Shown here piece by piece: positions 25,041-33,671 of a DNA stretch of 64,000 bases (position 1 is its first letter; the number at the start of each line of letters is the position of its first letter). A program made the translations under genes and the position numbers. Origin of the DNA: an uncultured Porphyromonadaceae bacterium. Lineage in GTDB: Bacteria; Bacteroidota; Bacteroidia; Bacteroidales; Barnesiellaceae. Location of the stretch: positions 1-64,000 of the forward strand of contig UPYI01000005.1 in NCBI GenBank assembly GCA_900538555.1. The letters run 5' to 3'. Under the pieces are notes generated by a model. That model was given only the letters and a program-made list of their open reading frames with translations. It was not told the DNA's origin and did no database searches.

Positions 25041-26732
25041 TTATTTTTTTGCCGGCAACGAGGCTACGAAGTTGTTGGCTTCCGCTACCGCTTTGGTTAT
25101 GTGGTCGCAGATGTGGTCGTCGCCGATCAGTTCGTTGATCTTCGCCTTTTTCAGCACTTCGTGAACAGTGGGATTGACACCCGACAGGATGATCTGGATG
25201 TTTTCCTTCTTCGACGACTGGATCAGTATTTCGAGGTTGTGGATACCGGTGGAGTCGATGAACGGAACGCGGCGCATACGGATGATACGCACCAGCGGTT
25301 TGTCGCCCATCGAGCGCATCATTTCGTCGAATTTGGTGGCTACGCCGAAGAAGAACGGACCGTCGATTTCGTACACTTCGATACCTTTCGAGAGGTTCAG
25401 CACTTCGTGTACGGTGGCATCGGTGCCTTGTGCTACATCGAGTTCGTTACGCAACACCGAGATGTGGGTGTTTTCCGTTACCCGGCGCAGGAACAGGACG
25501 ACAGCCAGCAGCAACCCGATTTCGATAGCGATCGTAAGGTTGAAGATCACGGTGAGCAGGAATGTGATGATCAGTACGGATACATCCGATTTCGGGTTTT
25601 TCAGCAGCGAACGTACCGTGCGCCAGCCGCTCATGTTGTACGATACGACGATCAGTACTCCCGCCAGACACGACATCGGCACTAATTGGATGAGCGGCAT
25701 CAGGAACAGGAAGATGAGGAGCAGGACTACGGCGTGTACCATACCGGCAATCGGCGTACGTCCGCCGTTGTTGATGTTGGTCATTGTACGGGCGATTGCT
25801 CCGGTAACGGGAATACCGCCGAAGAACGGTACGATGATATTGGCTGCGCCTTGTGCGATAAGCTCGGTATTCGAATCGGTCTTGTCGCCGGTGATACCGT
25901 CTGCCACGGTGGCGGAGAGCAACGACTCGATCGCGCCGAGGATGGCGATGGTGAAGGCGGGCGACAGCAGTTGGTTGATCGTCTCCATGTTGATGGTGAA
26001 GCCTTGCGGTTCGGGAATCTCATTGCTGATCTTGAACCGGTCGCCGATCGTTTCGATGCCTTCGATTCCGGCGAAAGTCTTCAACAGATAGACGACAAGC
26101 GTCATGAGGATAATCGCGAGCAACGAACCGGGAATCTTCTTCGAGAAGCGCGGTGTGAATGCGATGATGAGGATGCTGGTTATCCCGACAATGAGCGACG
26201 GAAGGTGTATGGTGTCGATGTGTTGGAAATAGGCACCCCATTTCGAGATGAAGTCGGCTGGAACGCTATCCATCGTAAGTCCGAAGAGGTCTTTGATTTG
26301 CGTGGCGAAGATCGTGAGGGCGATACCGCTGGTGAACCCGACGACGATCGGATAGGGGATAAAACGGATGACAGTTCCCAAATGGAATACGCCGAGCAGT
26401 ACGAGGATCAGTCCTGCCATGATGGTGGCGATTGCCAGTCCTTCCAGTCCGTAATTTTGAATGATGCCGTACACGATGACGATGAATGCACCGGTAGGTC
26501 CGCCGATCTGTACGCTATTACCGCCGAGGAACGATACGATGAAACCTCCGATGATCGCCGTGATCAAACCTTTTTCGGGCGATACTCCGGATGCTATACC
26601 GAATGCGATGGCAAGCGGCAGGGCTACGATACCGACAATGATACCCGCCATCAGGTCGGTGACCAGTTTTTCCTTCGTGTAGTTTTTGAACGAAGAGAAT
26701 GTTTTCGGATGAAATTCGAAATTTGCTTTCAT
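25041..26732 (-). CDS. SulP-family anion transporter with STAS domain
   Basis: A 563-residue secondary transporter. The membrane part has the SulP hallmarks AGIIVGIVALPLAIAFGIASG (in the first helices) and GGPTGAFIVIVYGI, and ten or more further helices up to about residue 410. The C-terminal STAS domain (about 440-545) includes IRMRRVPFIDSTGIHNLEIL. Substrates in the family are sulfate, bicarbonate or dicarboxylates and cannot be fixed from sequence. A carbonic anhydrase lies 18 kb away and not in the same operon, so a bicarbonate role is only a guess. The start at 26732 (MKANFEFHPKTF) fits the family. Confidence 0.93.
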   Translation of the reverse strand: MKANFEFHPKTFSSFKNYTKEKLVTDLMAGIIVGIVALPLAIAFGIASGVSPEKGLITAIIGGFIVSFLGGNSVQIGGPTGAFIVIVYGIIQNYGLEGLAIATIMAGLILVLLGVFHLGTVIRFIPYPIVVGFTSGIALTIFATQIKDLFGLTMDSVPADFISKWGAYFQHIDTIHLPSLIVGITSILIIAFTPRFSKKIPGSLLAIILMTLVVYLLKTFAGIEGIETIGDRFKISNEIPEPQGFTINMETINQLLSPAFTIAILGAIESLLSATVADGITGDKTDSNTELIAQGAANIIVPFFGGIPVTGAIARTMTNINNGGRTPIAGMVHAVVLLLIFLFLMPLIQLVPMSCLAGVLIVVSYNMSGWRTVRSLLKNPKSDVSVLIITFLLTVIFNLTIAIEIGLLLAVVLFLRRVTENTHISVLRNELDVAQGTDATVHEVLNLSKGIEVYEIDGPFFFGVATKFDEMMRSMGDKPLVRIIRMRRVPFIDSTGIHNLEILIQSSKKENIQIILSGVNPTVHEVLKKAKINELIGDDHICDHITKAVAEANNFVASLPAKK

Positions 26733-27043
26733 TTTTATATTTGCTATGTGATAAATCCGGTTATTTCGGGTTTTTCTCTGTCTGTGCGACAGCCGGTATC
26801 GTCGATTAAGGAGTGCGTTTGAAAAAACTTTGCAAAAATAGTTATTTTTTGTCATCAAAAACTATTCCGGGAAGAAAAAACGGAATGGGTGCGGAATAGA
26901 CGTGTGAGCAGGGGTGTTGTATGGTATTGCTTCCGATAGATAAACAAATGGGGTAGAGTGTCGGAATGACGCATCACAAAAGGGGGTTGCATCGAAATGG
27001 GAATTTCGACACAACCCTTTCTGTGGAGTTTGTTGTTTTTTGT
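26733..27043. other. Intergenic region sulP-GNAT
   Basis: Holds a sulP -7 element, minus strand TATTTTTG (26833-26840), and the terminator at 26979-27020. A small inverted repeat ATTCCG/CGGAAT lies near 26863-26885. I see no gene. Confidence 0.5.
26979..27020 (-). terminator. Hairpin terminator after the upp-GNAT operon (shared hairpin sequence)
   Basis: Arms AAGGGGGTTG-CA-TCGAAAT and ATTTCGA-CA-CAACCCTTT. Nearly the same hairpin occurs at 47715-47759. Confidence 0.8.
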
Positions 27044-28171
27044 TTATAGTTTTTTGCGGAATGCCCGGCGGCGTTTGTGCTGTTCGCGGTGGAAGTATTG
27101 CCATTGCGACTGCACCTTTTCGTTTTCTTCGAGTTCGGGATTACTTTCCGCATACTGGTATCCGTTCCGGATGAATACGGGAATCAGGTCGGAGAAAAGG
27201 AGGGCGTTCACGCCTTTGTTCTGGTAGTTGGGATGTATGGCTACCAGCAACAGGTCTACGACGTCGTTTTTGCCTTTGAGTGCTTTCAGCACATGGATGA
27301 ATCCGAACGGGAACAGTTTGCCTCGTGCTTTCTGGAAAGCTTTCGCCATCGAGGGTATGGCAATGCCCACGCCTACCAGCCGGTCGTCGGCATCGATGAT
27401 GAGCGAAACGTTTTCGAGCCGCACCATAGGCAGATACATCTTGATGTAGTAGTCGATCTGCCGGGGAGTCAGCGTGGAGTATCCGAAAAGATCTTTGTAG
27501 GCTTCGTTGATCAGTTCGAAAATCTGTTTGCCGTACAAACGTACGATATCCGATGTTTTGGTGAATTTGATATTGCGCAGGTTGTATTTGCGGCGTACCA
27601 TGTCGCTGATGCGCTGGTGCTTCTCGGGGATAGCGTCGGGAACGTAGATCTTGTATTCCACCCAGTCGGTCAGAGGGAGGTATCCCATCCGTTGCAGGTG
27701 TTCGGGGTAATAGGGGTGGTTGTAGATCGTGCTTATGGTCCCTAACTGGTCGAACCCTTCGATAAGCATGCCTTCGTAGTCCATGTCGGTGAAACCGAGC
27801 GGTCCGTCCAACGTATCCATCCCTTTGGAACGCGCCCACTCTTCGACGGTTTTAAACAAGGCTTCGCTTACTTCGCTATCGTCGATGAAATCGACAAAGC
27901 CGAACCGGGCTTCTTTCGTTCCGTTCTTTTCGTTTACCTGCCGGTTGATGATGCCGGCGATTCGTCCTACGGGTTTGCCGTCGCGATAAGCCATGAAGTA
28001 CGCAGCTTCGCAGATGTCGAATGCCGGATTCTTTTCGGGAATCAGCGTGCCTATTTCGTCGAACATCAATGGTGGAATATAATATGGGTTTCCCTTATAC
28101 AGGTCGATCGGAAACCGGACGAATTTTTTCAGTTCTTTTTTATCGGATACGGGTTGAATGGTGATTGCCAT
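27044..28171 (-). CDS. GNAT-like N-acetyltransferase family protein
   Basis: A 375-residue protein common in Bacteroidota. It has two GNAT-like halves: an N-terminal AAYFMAYRDGKPVGRIAGIINRQ strand-loop pair and FGFVDFIDDSEVSEALFKTVEEW; and a C-terminal LIIDADDRLVGVGIAIPSMAKAF with LLLVAIHPNYQNKGVNALLF, a likely acetyl-CoA loop. The substrate is unknown. The ATG at 28171 (MAITIQPVSDKKEL) lies 37 bases after the upp stop, so upp and this gene are probably co-transcribed. Confidence 0.8.
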   Translation of the reverse strand: MAITIQPVSDKKELKKFVRFPIDLYKGNPYYIPPLMFDEIGTLIPEKNPAFDICEAAYFMAYRDGKPVGRIAGIINRQVNEKNGTKEARFGFVDFIDDSEVSEALFKTVEEWARSKGMDTLDGPLGFTDMDYEGMLIEGFDQLGTISTIYNHPYYPEHLQRMGYLPLTDWVEYKIYVPDAIPEKHQRISDMVRRKYNLRNIKFTKTSDIVRLYGKQIFELINEAYKDLFGYSTLTPRQIDYYIKMYLPMVRLENVSLIIDADDRLVGVGIAIPSMAKAFQKARGKLFPFGFIHVLKALKGKNDVVDLLLVAIHPNYQNKGVNALLFSDLIPVFIRNGYQYAESNPELEENEKVQSQWQYFHREQHKRRRAFRKKL

Positions 28172-28208
28172 GTGTATGTTTTCTATGTACCGGTGCCGGT
28201 ACGGTGTT

Positions 28209-28859
28209 CTATTCTTTGATACCGAATGCCAGATCGCCCGCATCGCCCAGTCCGGGTACGATGTAGGAGTGTTCGTTCAGTTCGTCGTCGATGGCCGCTA
28301 CCCACAAGGTGGTATCTTCGGGCATGGTCTTTTGCAGATATTCGATCGCTTGGCGGCTGGCAATGACCGAAGCCAGATGCGTATGGCGGGGCGTCCCTTT
28401 GGTGAGCAACGCCCGGTAGGAGAGTTCCATCGAGCCTCCGGTAGCCAGCATCGGGTCGCAGAGTATCAATGTCTTGTCGTCGAGTCGGGGCGAAGCGATG
28501 TATTCGATGAAAATATCGAAGTTGAGTTTGTCCTTGTATTTTCGGTAGGCGGAAACAAAAGCGTTTTCGGCGTTATCGTAGTAGCTGAGGAATCCTTGGT
28601 GAAACGGCAGTCCGGCACGCAGGATCGTACCCAATACCACGTTGTCGTCGTAGAGCAGGGAGTTTGAAACGCCCAACGGCGTTTGAACGGAATTTTCAGC
28701 ATAGTGCAGCCGTTTGCTGATCTCGTAGGCAATCACCTCGCCGATGCGTTCGAGATTCCGGCGGAAACGGATGCGGTCGTTCTGGATATGGATGTCGCGC
28801 AATTCCGCCATGAAACGGTTTACGATCGACGGATGCTCTGCAAAATTGATAACTTCCAT
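28209..28859 (-). CDS. upp: Uracil phosphoribosyltransferase
   Basis: A 216-residue PRPP-dependent enzyme that converts uracil to UMP in pyrimidine salvage. TILRAGLPFHQGFL, the PRPP-loop region LILCDPMLATGGSMELSYRAL, and the C-terminal uracil-binding IVPGLGDAGDLAFG are typical of UPRT. Length is normal. It is upstream of the GNAT-like gene in one probable transcript. Confidence 0.95.
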   Translation of the reverse strand: MEVINFAEHPSIVNRFMAELRDIHIQNDRIRFRRNLERIGEVIAYEISKRLHYAENSVQTPLGVSNSLLYDDNVVLGTILRAGLPFHQGFLSYYDNAENAFVSAYRKYKDKLNFDIFIEYIASPRLDDKTLILCDPMLATGGSMELSYRALLTKGTPRHTHLASVIASRQAIEYLQKTMPEDTTLWVAAIDDELNEHSYIVPGLGDAGDLAFGIKE

Positions 28860-29190
28860 GACGTGGTATCTTGATAGGTTTAATTTAATGATTTCGTCCG
28901 GCTGTTTCTCCGGGACGAAAAAGGGAATCTGTTTTTTTCAAATGCAAAAATACGTCTTTTTCAAAAAAAGCAGCATCGTAAACTCTTATTTCTTTAATAA
29001 AAGGTGCGTTTTGCTATCCCGGCATGACGTTTTGAGTTTAACGCGTTGTGCCTTAACAAAAAAAAGCGGTTAATTAGCGAAAAATTTCTTTAATGAGGGT
29101 TCTACTTTTGGAATTTGTATTATTTTTGCAGCGGTTTTCAAGCGTAAAAAAGGACAACACAAAATATTAATTTTTTTAAATCGATAAAAA
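28860..29190. promoter_or_regulatory. Divergent upp/pckA intergenic region with two -7 elements
   Basis: For upp: minus strand TATTTTTG at 28945-28952. For pckA: TATTTTTG at 29121-29128, leaving a leader of about 58 bases. No good -33 elements at canonical spacing. I see no gene and no obvious operator. Confidence 0.45.
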
Positions 29191-30795
29191 ATGGCAACAT
29201 TAGATTTAAGTAAGTATGGTATTACCGGGGTAAAAGAGTGCTTGCACAACCCCTCGTACGAACAATTGTTCGAAGAAGAAACCAAAGCCGGACTGGAAGG
29301 TTTCGAAGTTGGTCAGGTTACCGAACTGGGTGCGGTAAATGTAATGACCGGCGTTTATACGGGTCGTTCTCCCAAAGATAAATTCTTTGTTTATGACGAT
29401 ACGACGAAAGACACTGTATGGTGGACTTCCGATGAATACAAAAACGACAACAAACCGTTGTCTGTTGAAAGCTGGAAAGTGTTGAAAGACCTTGCCGTAA
29501 AAGAACTCTCCAACAAAAAACTTTATGTTGTCGATACGTTCTGCGGTGCCAACGAAAACTCCCGTATCAAAGTACGTTTCATCATGGAAGTCGCTTGGCA
29601 GGCTCACTTCGTAAAAAATATGTTCGTTCGTCCGACCGAAGCCGAATTGGCTAACTACGGCGAACCCGATTTCGTAGTATTGAATGCTTCGAAAGCCAAA
29701 GTTGAAAACTACAAGGAACTCGGTTTGAACTCCGAAACAGCTGTGGTATTCAACCTGACCGAAAAAATGCAGGTTATCCTGAACACTTGGTACGGCGGTG
29801 AAATGAAGAAAGGTATGTTCTCGTACATGAACTATCGTTTGCCGTTGGCTGGTATGGCTTCCATGCACTGCTCTGCCAATACGAACGAAAAAGGCGAAAC
29901 GGCTATCTTCTTCGGTTTGTCCGGTACAGGTAAAACGACTTTGTCTACCGACCCGAAACGTCAGCTCATCGGTGACGACGAACACGGATGGGACGATGAA
30001 GGCGTGTTCAACTTCGAAGGCGGTTGCTATGCCAAAGTAATCAACCTGAGCAAAGAAAACGAACCCGATATCTATAACGCTATCCGTCGCGACGCTCTGC
30101 TCGAAAACGTAACGGTAGACGCTAATGGTAAGATCGACTTCAACGATAAATCGGTTACTGAAAACACGCGTGTTTCTTACCCGATCTATCACATCGAAAA
30201 CATCGTTAAACCGGTATCGAAAGCTCCGGCTGCGAAGAAAGTCATCTTCTTGTCTGCCGACGCATTCGGCGTATTGCCTCCGGTATCTATCCTGACTCCG
30301 GAACAGACTCAATATTACTTCCTCTCCGGATTTACCGCTAAATTGGCTGGTACAGAACGTGGTATCACTGAACCGACTCCGACTTTCTCGGCTTGCTTCG
30401 GTGCTGCATTCCTTTCGCTCCACCCCACTAAATACGGTGAAGAACTGGTGAAGAAAATGGAAAAAGCAGGTGCTAAGGCTTACTTGGTGAACACGGGCTG
30501 GAACGGTACCGGCAAACGTATCTCTATCAAAGATACCCGCGGCATCATCGACGCTATCCTCGACGGTTCGATCGACAAAGCTCCGACCAAGATGATTCCT
30601 TACTTCTCGTTCGAAGTTCCGACCGCTCTCCCCGGTGTAGATCCCAACATCCTCGATCCGCGCGACACTTATGCCGATGCAGCTCAATGGGATGAAAAAG
30701 CAAAAGATCTGGCAAGCCGCTTCATCAAGAACTTCTCGAAGTTCACGAACAACGAAGCCGGTAAAGCTCTGGTTGCAGCCGGTCCTCAATTGTAA
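29191..30795 (+). CDS. pckA: Phosphoenolpyruvate carboxykinase (ATP)
   Basis: A 534-residue enzyme of the ATP type. The kinase P-loop is GLSGTGKTTLSTDP (near residue 243), followed by IGDDEHGWD with the metal-binding aspartates. RSPKDKF in the N-terminal region and NTGWNGTGKRISIKDTR complete the family pattern. In Bacteroidales it usually runs toward oxaloacetate, conserving ATP from CO2 fixation on the route to fumarate and succinate, which pairs with sdhCAB here. Codon choice is strongly biased, as expected for high expression. A strong terminator follows. Confidence 0.98.
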   Translation: MATLDLSKYGITGVKECLHNPSYEQLFEEETKAGLEGFEVGQVTELGAVNVMTGVYTGRSPKDKFFVYDDTTKDTVWWTSDEYKNDNKPLSVESWKVLKDLAVKELSNKKLYVVDTFCGANENSRIKVRFIMEVAWQAHFVKNMFVRPTEAELANYGEPDFVVLNASKAKVENYKELGLNSETAVVFNLTEKMQVILNTWYGGEMKKGMFSYMNYRLPLAGMASMHCSANTNEKGETAIFFGLSGTGKTTLSTDPKRQLIGDDEHGWDDEGVFNFEGGCYAKVINLSKENEPDIYNAIRRDALLENVTVDANGKIDFNDKSVTENTRVSYPIYHIENIVKPVSKAPAAKKVIFLSADAFGVLPPVSILTPEQTQYYFLSGFTAKLAGTERGITEPTPTFSACFGAAFLSLHPTKYGEELVKKMEKAGAKAYLVNTGWNGTGKRISIKDTRGIIDAILDGSIDKAPTKMIPYFSFEVPTALPGVDPNILDPRDTYADAAQWDEKAKDLASRFIKNFSKFTNNEAGKALVAAGPQL

Positions 30796-30814
30796 TTCAC
30801 TTACAGAATTATAT

Positions 30815-30853
30815 AAAAAATACGGGTCTCCATCGGAGGCTCGTATTTTTTTT
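30815..30853. terminator. Bidirectional terminator after pckA
   Basis: AAAAAATACGGGTCTCC pairs with GGAGGCTCGTATTTTTT through two G-T wobbles; poly-A and poly-T on either side serve both convergent genes. Confidence 0.88.
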
Positions 30854-30874
30854 GTTCGGTATCGCGGCAGGAGC

Positions 30875-31504
30875 TCAGAAATCGTATCGTCCCGATGCCC
30901 CTCCGAGGTATTTCGAAAGCGGGTTGCGGAAACAGTACGAGATGCCGCACCCGAAAAATTTACTCCCGTAGCCCCCTTCGGCGAAGATTCCGAAGTGCGG
31001 GGTGAAATGGTAGCTGATGCCGGCGGTGATTCCGTATTCGATTGCCGGAAAATCTTTTGTGAATTTGGCGGAGGCGGCAAAGAAACTGCCGCCGTCTATG
31101 CCGGCACGCAGATGCACGAAAAGGTCGAGCCGGTTGATCACCGTGTAGTGGTATGCGATGTCCGGACCGAGGATCAGCCGGGAGAATTTCCCGGTCTTTT
31201 TCTGTCCGTCGATCTCCTTGTCGAACATCATTTGTCCGTAATAGAGGTGCGCTCCGGCGGTCAGAACGCCTTTGTCGTTGAACTCGAACAGGCAATACCC
31301 CCAACGTAGCCCTGCCAACGGAATGCCGCCGCTGTATGCCGGTTTCACGATTGCCGGATTATCGAACAGCCATGCGTCTATGGCGACGAACGACATGCCG
31401 CGTACGAGGGTCGATTCCTTTGCCGGCTTGGATTGTATCGGGGGCTGTGCTCCGATATTTGCCGCGAGGACAAGGCACATGCCGATCAGTAGATTCCGTT
31501 TCAT
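30875..31504 (-). CDS. Exported protein, probable outer-membrane beta-barrel
   Basis: A 209-residue protein with a signal peptide (MKRNLLIGMCLVLAANIGAQ). The rest alternates short amphipathic strands with glycine and aromatic residues (GAHLYYGQMMF, RLDLFVHLRAGIDGGSFFA, ITAGISYHFTPHFGIFAEGGYG), the look of a small outer-membrane barrel of about eight strands. I do not recognise a named family. Its start overlaps the end of the next exported unknown (31501-32184) by four bases, so the two are translationally coupled. Confidence 0.75.
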   Translation of the reverse strand: MKRNLLIGMCLVLAANIGAQPPIQSKPAKESTLVRGMSFVAIDAWLFDNPAIVKPAYSGGIPLAGLRWGYCLFEFNDKGVLTAGAHLYYGQMMFDKEIDGQKKTGKFSRLILGPDIAYHYTVINRLDLFVHLRAGIDGGSFFAASAKFTKDFPAIEYGITAGISYHFTPHFGIFAEGGYGSKFFGCGISYCFRNPLSKYLGGASGRYDF

Positions 31505-32184
31505 GGCTGTTGCGAATCAAGCAGGGCGTCCAGAGCCTCCATGAGCTCCATCCATTCGCTGTATTTCACTTTCTTGCTACGGATCAGCTCCTGTATCTCG
31601 GGATAGTCGGAAAGCGCCCGTAAGGTCTGCTTTTTGGTGAGGCTGAAAATGTAGGCGGCATCGACCGTGGCATCTTTTACGTATTTCTTCACGGCGTAGT
31701 CGGTCATGCCGTCGGGGCGGTTGTCGGTGCTGAAATAGTAGTTGTAGCGGGTGATATAGTTCATTCCCTTTTGTGTGCCGCCGTAACCGAGCACGGGGTT
31801 GGCATCCACCCACGGAATGGCATAGCAGGTAACATGTTTTCCTTGCCAGCAGACACGGGTCATAGCCAGCCGGATGCGGTCTGTCAGCGAATTGAAGAAG
31901 ACACGCCGGGGAATCCATACGAATTCCGGATCGGTTTCGGTGGCAGGATAGACCAGTTTTTCGATCTCGGTGGTTTGATAACGGGTATATTTCCCTTTCG
32001 GTGTATCGCTGATGTCTACAAACATGGCTCCGTTCATGAGCGAACTGCGTATATATCCGTCGATCGTCTCGCCGGATGTGAGTGTCAGCACGATGTGGTA
32101 ATCTTCGTCGTTCTCTTTTTTCTTTGCCGACAGATCGAACATGCCGAGCAGGAGCAGCCACAGGAGCAGGTGTTTCAGTTTCAT
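31501..32184 (-). CDS. Exported protein of unknown function
   Basis: A 227-residue protein with an N-terminal signal (MKLKHLLLWLLLLGMFDLSA, then KKKEN). The segment YHIVLTLTSGETIDGYIRS resembles small beta-barrel repeats found in several Bacteroidota exported proteins. The rest (VDANPVLGYGGTQKG, YNYYFSTDNRPD) matches no family I know. A helical end follows (QTLRALSDYPEIQELIRSKKV). It is first of a two-gene unit with the barrel-like gene and has TACTTTTG (minus strand, 32208-32215) just upstream. Confidence 0.7.
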   Translation of the reverse strand: MKLKHLLLWLLLLGMFDLSAKKKENDEDYHIVLTLTSGETIDGYIRSSLMNGAMFVDISDTPKGKYTRYQTTEIEKLVYPATETDPEFVWIPRRVFFNSLTDRIRLAMTRVCWQGKHVTCYAIPWVDANPVLGYGGTQKGMNYITRYNYYFSTDNRPDGMTDYAVKKYVKDATVDAAYIFSLTKKQTLRALSDYPEIQELIRSKKVKYSEWMELMEALDALLDSQQP

Positions 32185-32207
32185 GATAGACAAGTATTTC
32201 GTTTTCT

Positions 32208-32215
32208 CAAAAGTA
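32208..32215 (-). promoter_or_regulatory. -7 promoter element for the two exported unknowns
   Basis: Minus strand TACTTTTG, 23 bases before the ATG at 32184; no good -33 element. Confidence 0.45.
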
Positions 32216-32227
32216 GTAAATATTTAG

Positions 32228-32309
32228 AATATAGGAGGCGGTTCGGCATGATTAAATCGTAAAACTTCGTTTCCCCATTTGTCTCTGCTCTCGCCTTTCA
32301 CTATATTTG
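32228..32309. repeat. Dispersed hairpin repeat, type A, with full plus-strand promoter
   Basis: AATATAGGAGGCGG, TTCGGCAT, hairpin AAAC-TTC-GTTT (32262-32272), TCTCTGCTCTCGCC, then TATATTTG (32302-32309). TTTG at 32278-32281 is exactly 20 bases before TATATTTG, a complete promoter. No plus-strand gene follows for over 6 kb; it points into the 3' end of queA. Confidence 0.72.
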
Positions 32310-32318
32310 GCTTATGCC

Positions 32319-32390
32319 CAATATTAGGGCGGTTCGGCATAAAAAATAAACTCGTTTATTTTATTCTGCGCTCACCTTTAATAATATTTG
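32319..32390. repeat. Dispersed hairpin repeat, type A, AT-rich copy
   Basis: Bounded by AATATTA and TAATATT inverted arms. Contains GTTCGGCATA, hairpin AAATAAAC-TC-GTTTATTT (32344-32361) and TTCTGCGCTCACC. The -7-like element is degraded. The rest of the gap to queA holds only the terminator. Confidence 0.65.
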
Positions 32391-32539
32391 AAAAAAGATT
32401 TATTGTTTGCAGGGTTTTTGTATCGAATAATAAATTACTTTTTCGTATCGGGATCTTTAAGGGGAGAAATAATTGAAACGGGACGGCAGCTGTTTGTACG
32501 GCAGGGCGTTTCCGGTAGCCGGCTGTTCCGGATGAATAG

Positions 32540-32582
32540 AAAAAAGGCAGCCCCGGAAAAATGATTCGGGACCGCCCTTTTT
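32540..32582 (-). terminator. Hairpin terminator after queA
   Basis: On the minus strand AAAAAGGGCGGTCCCG pairs, with wobbles, with CGGGGCTGCCTTTTT, ending in a T run 25 bases past the queA stop. Confidence 0.7.
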
Positions 32583-32606
32583 GTTGTTATGGCTTGGTTT
32601 GGTTTC

Positions 32607-33656
32607 TTAGAGCAGCAACATGGCATCGCCGTAGGCACCGAAGCGGTAGCCTTCTTTAAGTGCGGTTTCGTATGCCTTGTTCACGATTTCGTAGCCGCCG
32701 AATGCCGACACCATCATCAACATGGTGGAGTAGGGCATGTGGAAATTGCTGATCAGGCTGGTAGCGACCGTGAAATCGTAAGGCGGGAAAATGAATTTGT
32801 TCGTCCAGCCTTCGTAGGTCTTCATGTGTCCGCCGGTACTTACGGCGCTTTCGATACCGCGCATGACCGAAGTGCCGACCGCGCAGACTTTACGGTTCTC
32901 GTCTTTGGCTTTGTTTACCAGATTCACCAGCTCTTCGGTTACGACCATTTGTTCAGAATCCATTTTGTGTTTGGTCAGATCTTCCACGTCTATTTCGCGG
33001 AAGTTGCCCAGTCCGGAATGGAGCGTGAGGAATCCGAAATCGATGCCTTTGATCTCCATCCGCTTCATCAGTATGCGGCTGAAATGCAAACCGGCGGCGG
33101 GAGTTACCACGGCACCCTCGTTGCGTGCGAAGATACATTGGTAGCGGTCGGCATCCTCCTCTTCTACCGGTCGGTCGATGTATGAGGGCAACGGCATTTC
33201 ACCGAGTTTGTACAGCGCCTCTTTGAACTCTTCGTGCGTGCCGTCGAAAAGGAAACGCAGGGTGCGTCCGCGCGAGGTCGTGTTGTCGATTACTTCGGCT
33301 ACCATCGAATCGTCGTCGCCGAAATAGAGTTTGTTGCCGATACGGATTTTTCGTGCCGGTTCTACCAGTACATCCCAAAGACGGTTCTCTTCGTTGAGTT
33401 CGCGGAGCAGGAATACTTCTATTTTCGCTCCGGTCTTTTCTTTGTTTCCGAACAGGCGTGCCGGGAATACTTTGGTGTCGTTGAATACGAATACGTCTTT
33501 TTCGTCGAAGTAGTCGATAATATCCTTAAAGATGCGATGTTCGATCTCTCCGGTTTTGCGGTCGATTACCATCAGTCGCGATTCGTCCCGGTTGGGTGCG
33601 GGATATTTGGCGATTTGTTCTTCCGGTAATTTGAATTTGAATTGTGATAATTTCAT
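32607..33656 (-). CDS. queA: S-adenosylmethionine:tRNA ribosyltransferase-isomerase
   Basis: A 349-residue enzyme that transfers and isomerises the ribose of SAM onto preQ1 in tRNA, giving epoxyqueuosine. Conserved segments: FVFNDTKVFPARLFG, RLWDVLVEPARKIRIG, PLPSYIDR, AAGLHFSRILM, TLHSGLGNFR and TSLISNFHMPYSTMLMMVSA. QueG, the next step, is encoded at 23067-24023. It is the last gene of ftsX-DUF3098-uppP-truB-queA, 15 bases after truB. Confidence 0.96.
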   Translation of the reverse strand: MKLSQFKFKLPEEQIAKYPAPNRDESRLMVIDRKTGEIEHRIFKDIIDYFDEKDVFVFNDTKVFPARLFGNKEKTGAKIEVFLLRELNEENRLWDVLVEPARKIRIGNKLYFGDDDSMVAEVIDNTTSRGRTLRFLFDGTHEEFKEALYKLGEMPLPSYIDRPVEEEDADRYQCIFARNEGAVVTPAAGLHFSRILMKRMEIKGIDFGFLTLHSGLGNFREIDVEDLTKHKMDSEQMVVTEELVNLVNKAKDENRKVCAVGTSVMRGIESAVSTGGHMKTYEGWTNKFIFPPYDFTVATSLISNFHMPYSTMLMMVSAFGGYEIVNKAYETALKEGYRFGAYGDAMLLL

Positions 33657-33671
33657 ATCGTTAGTTTTGTT

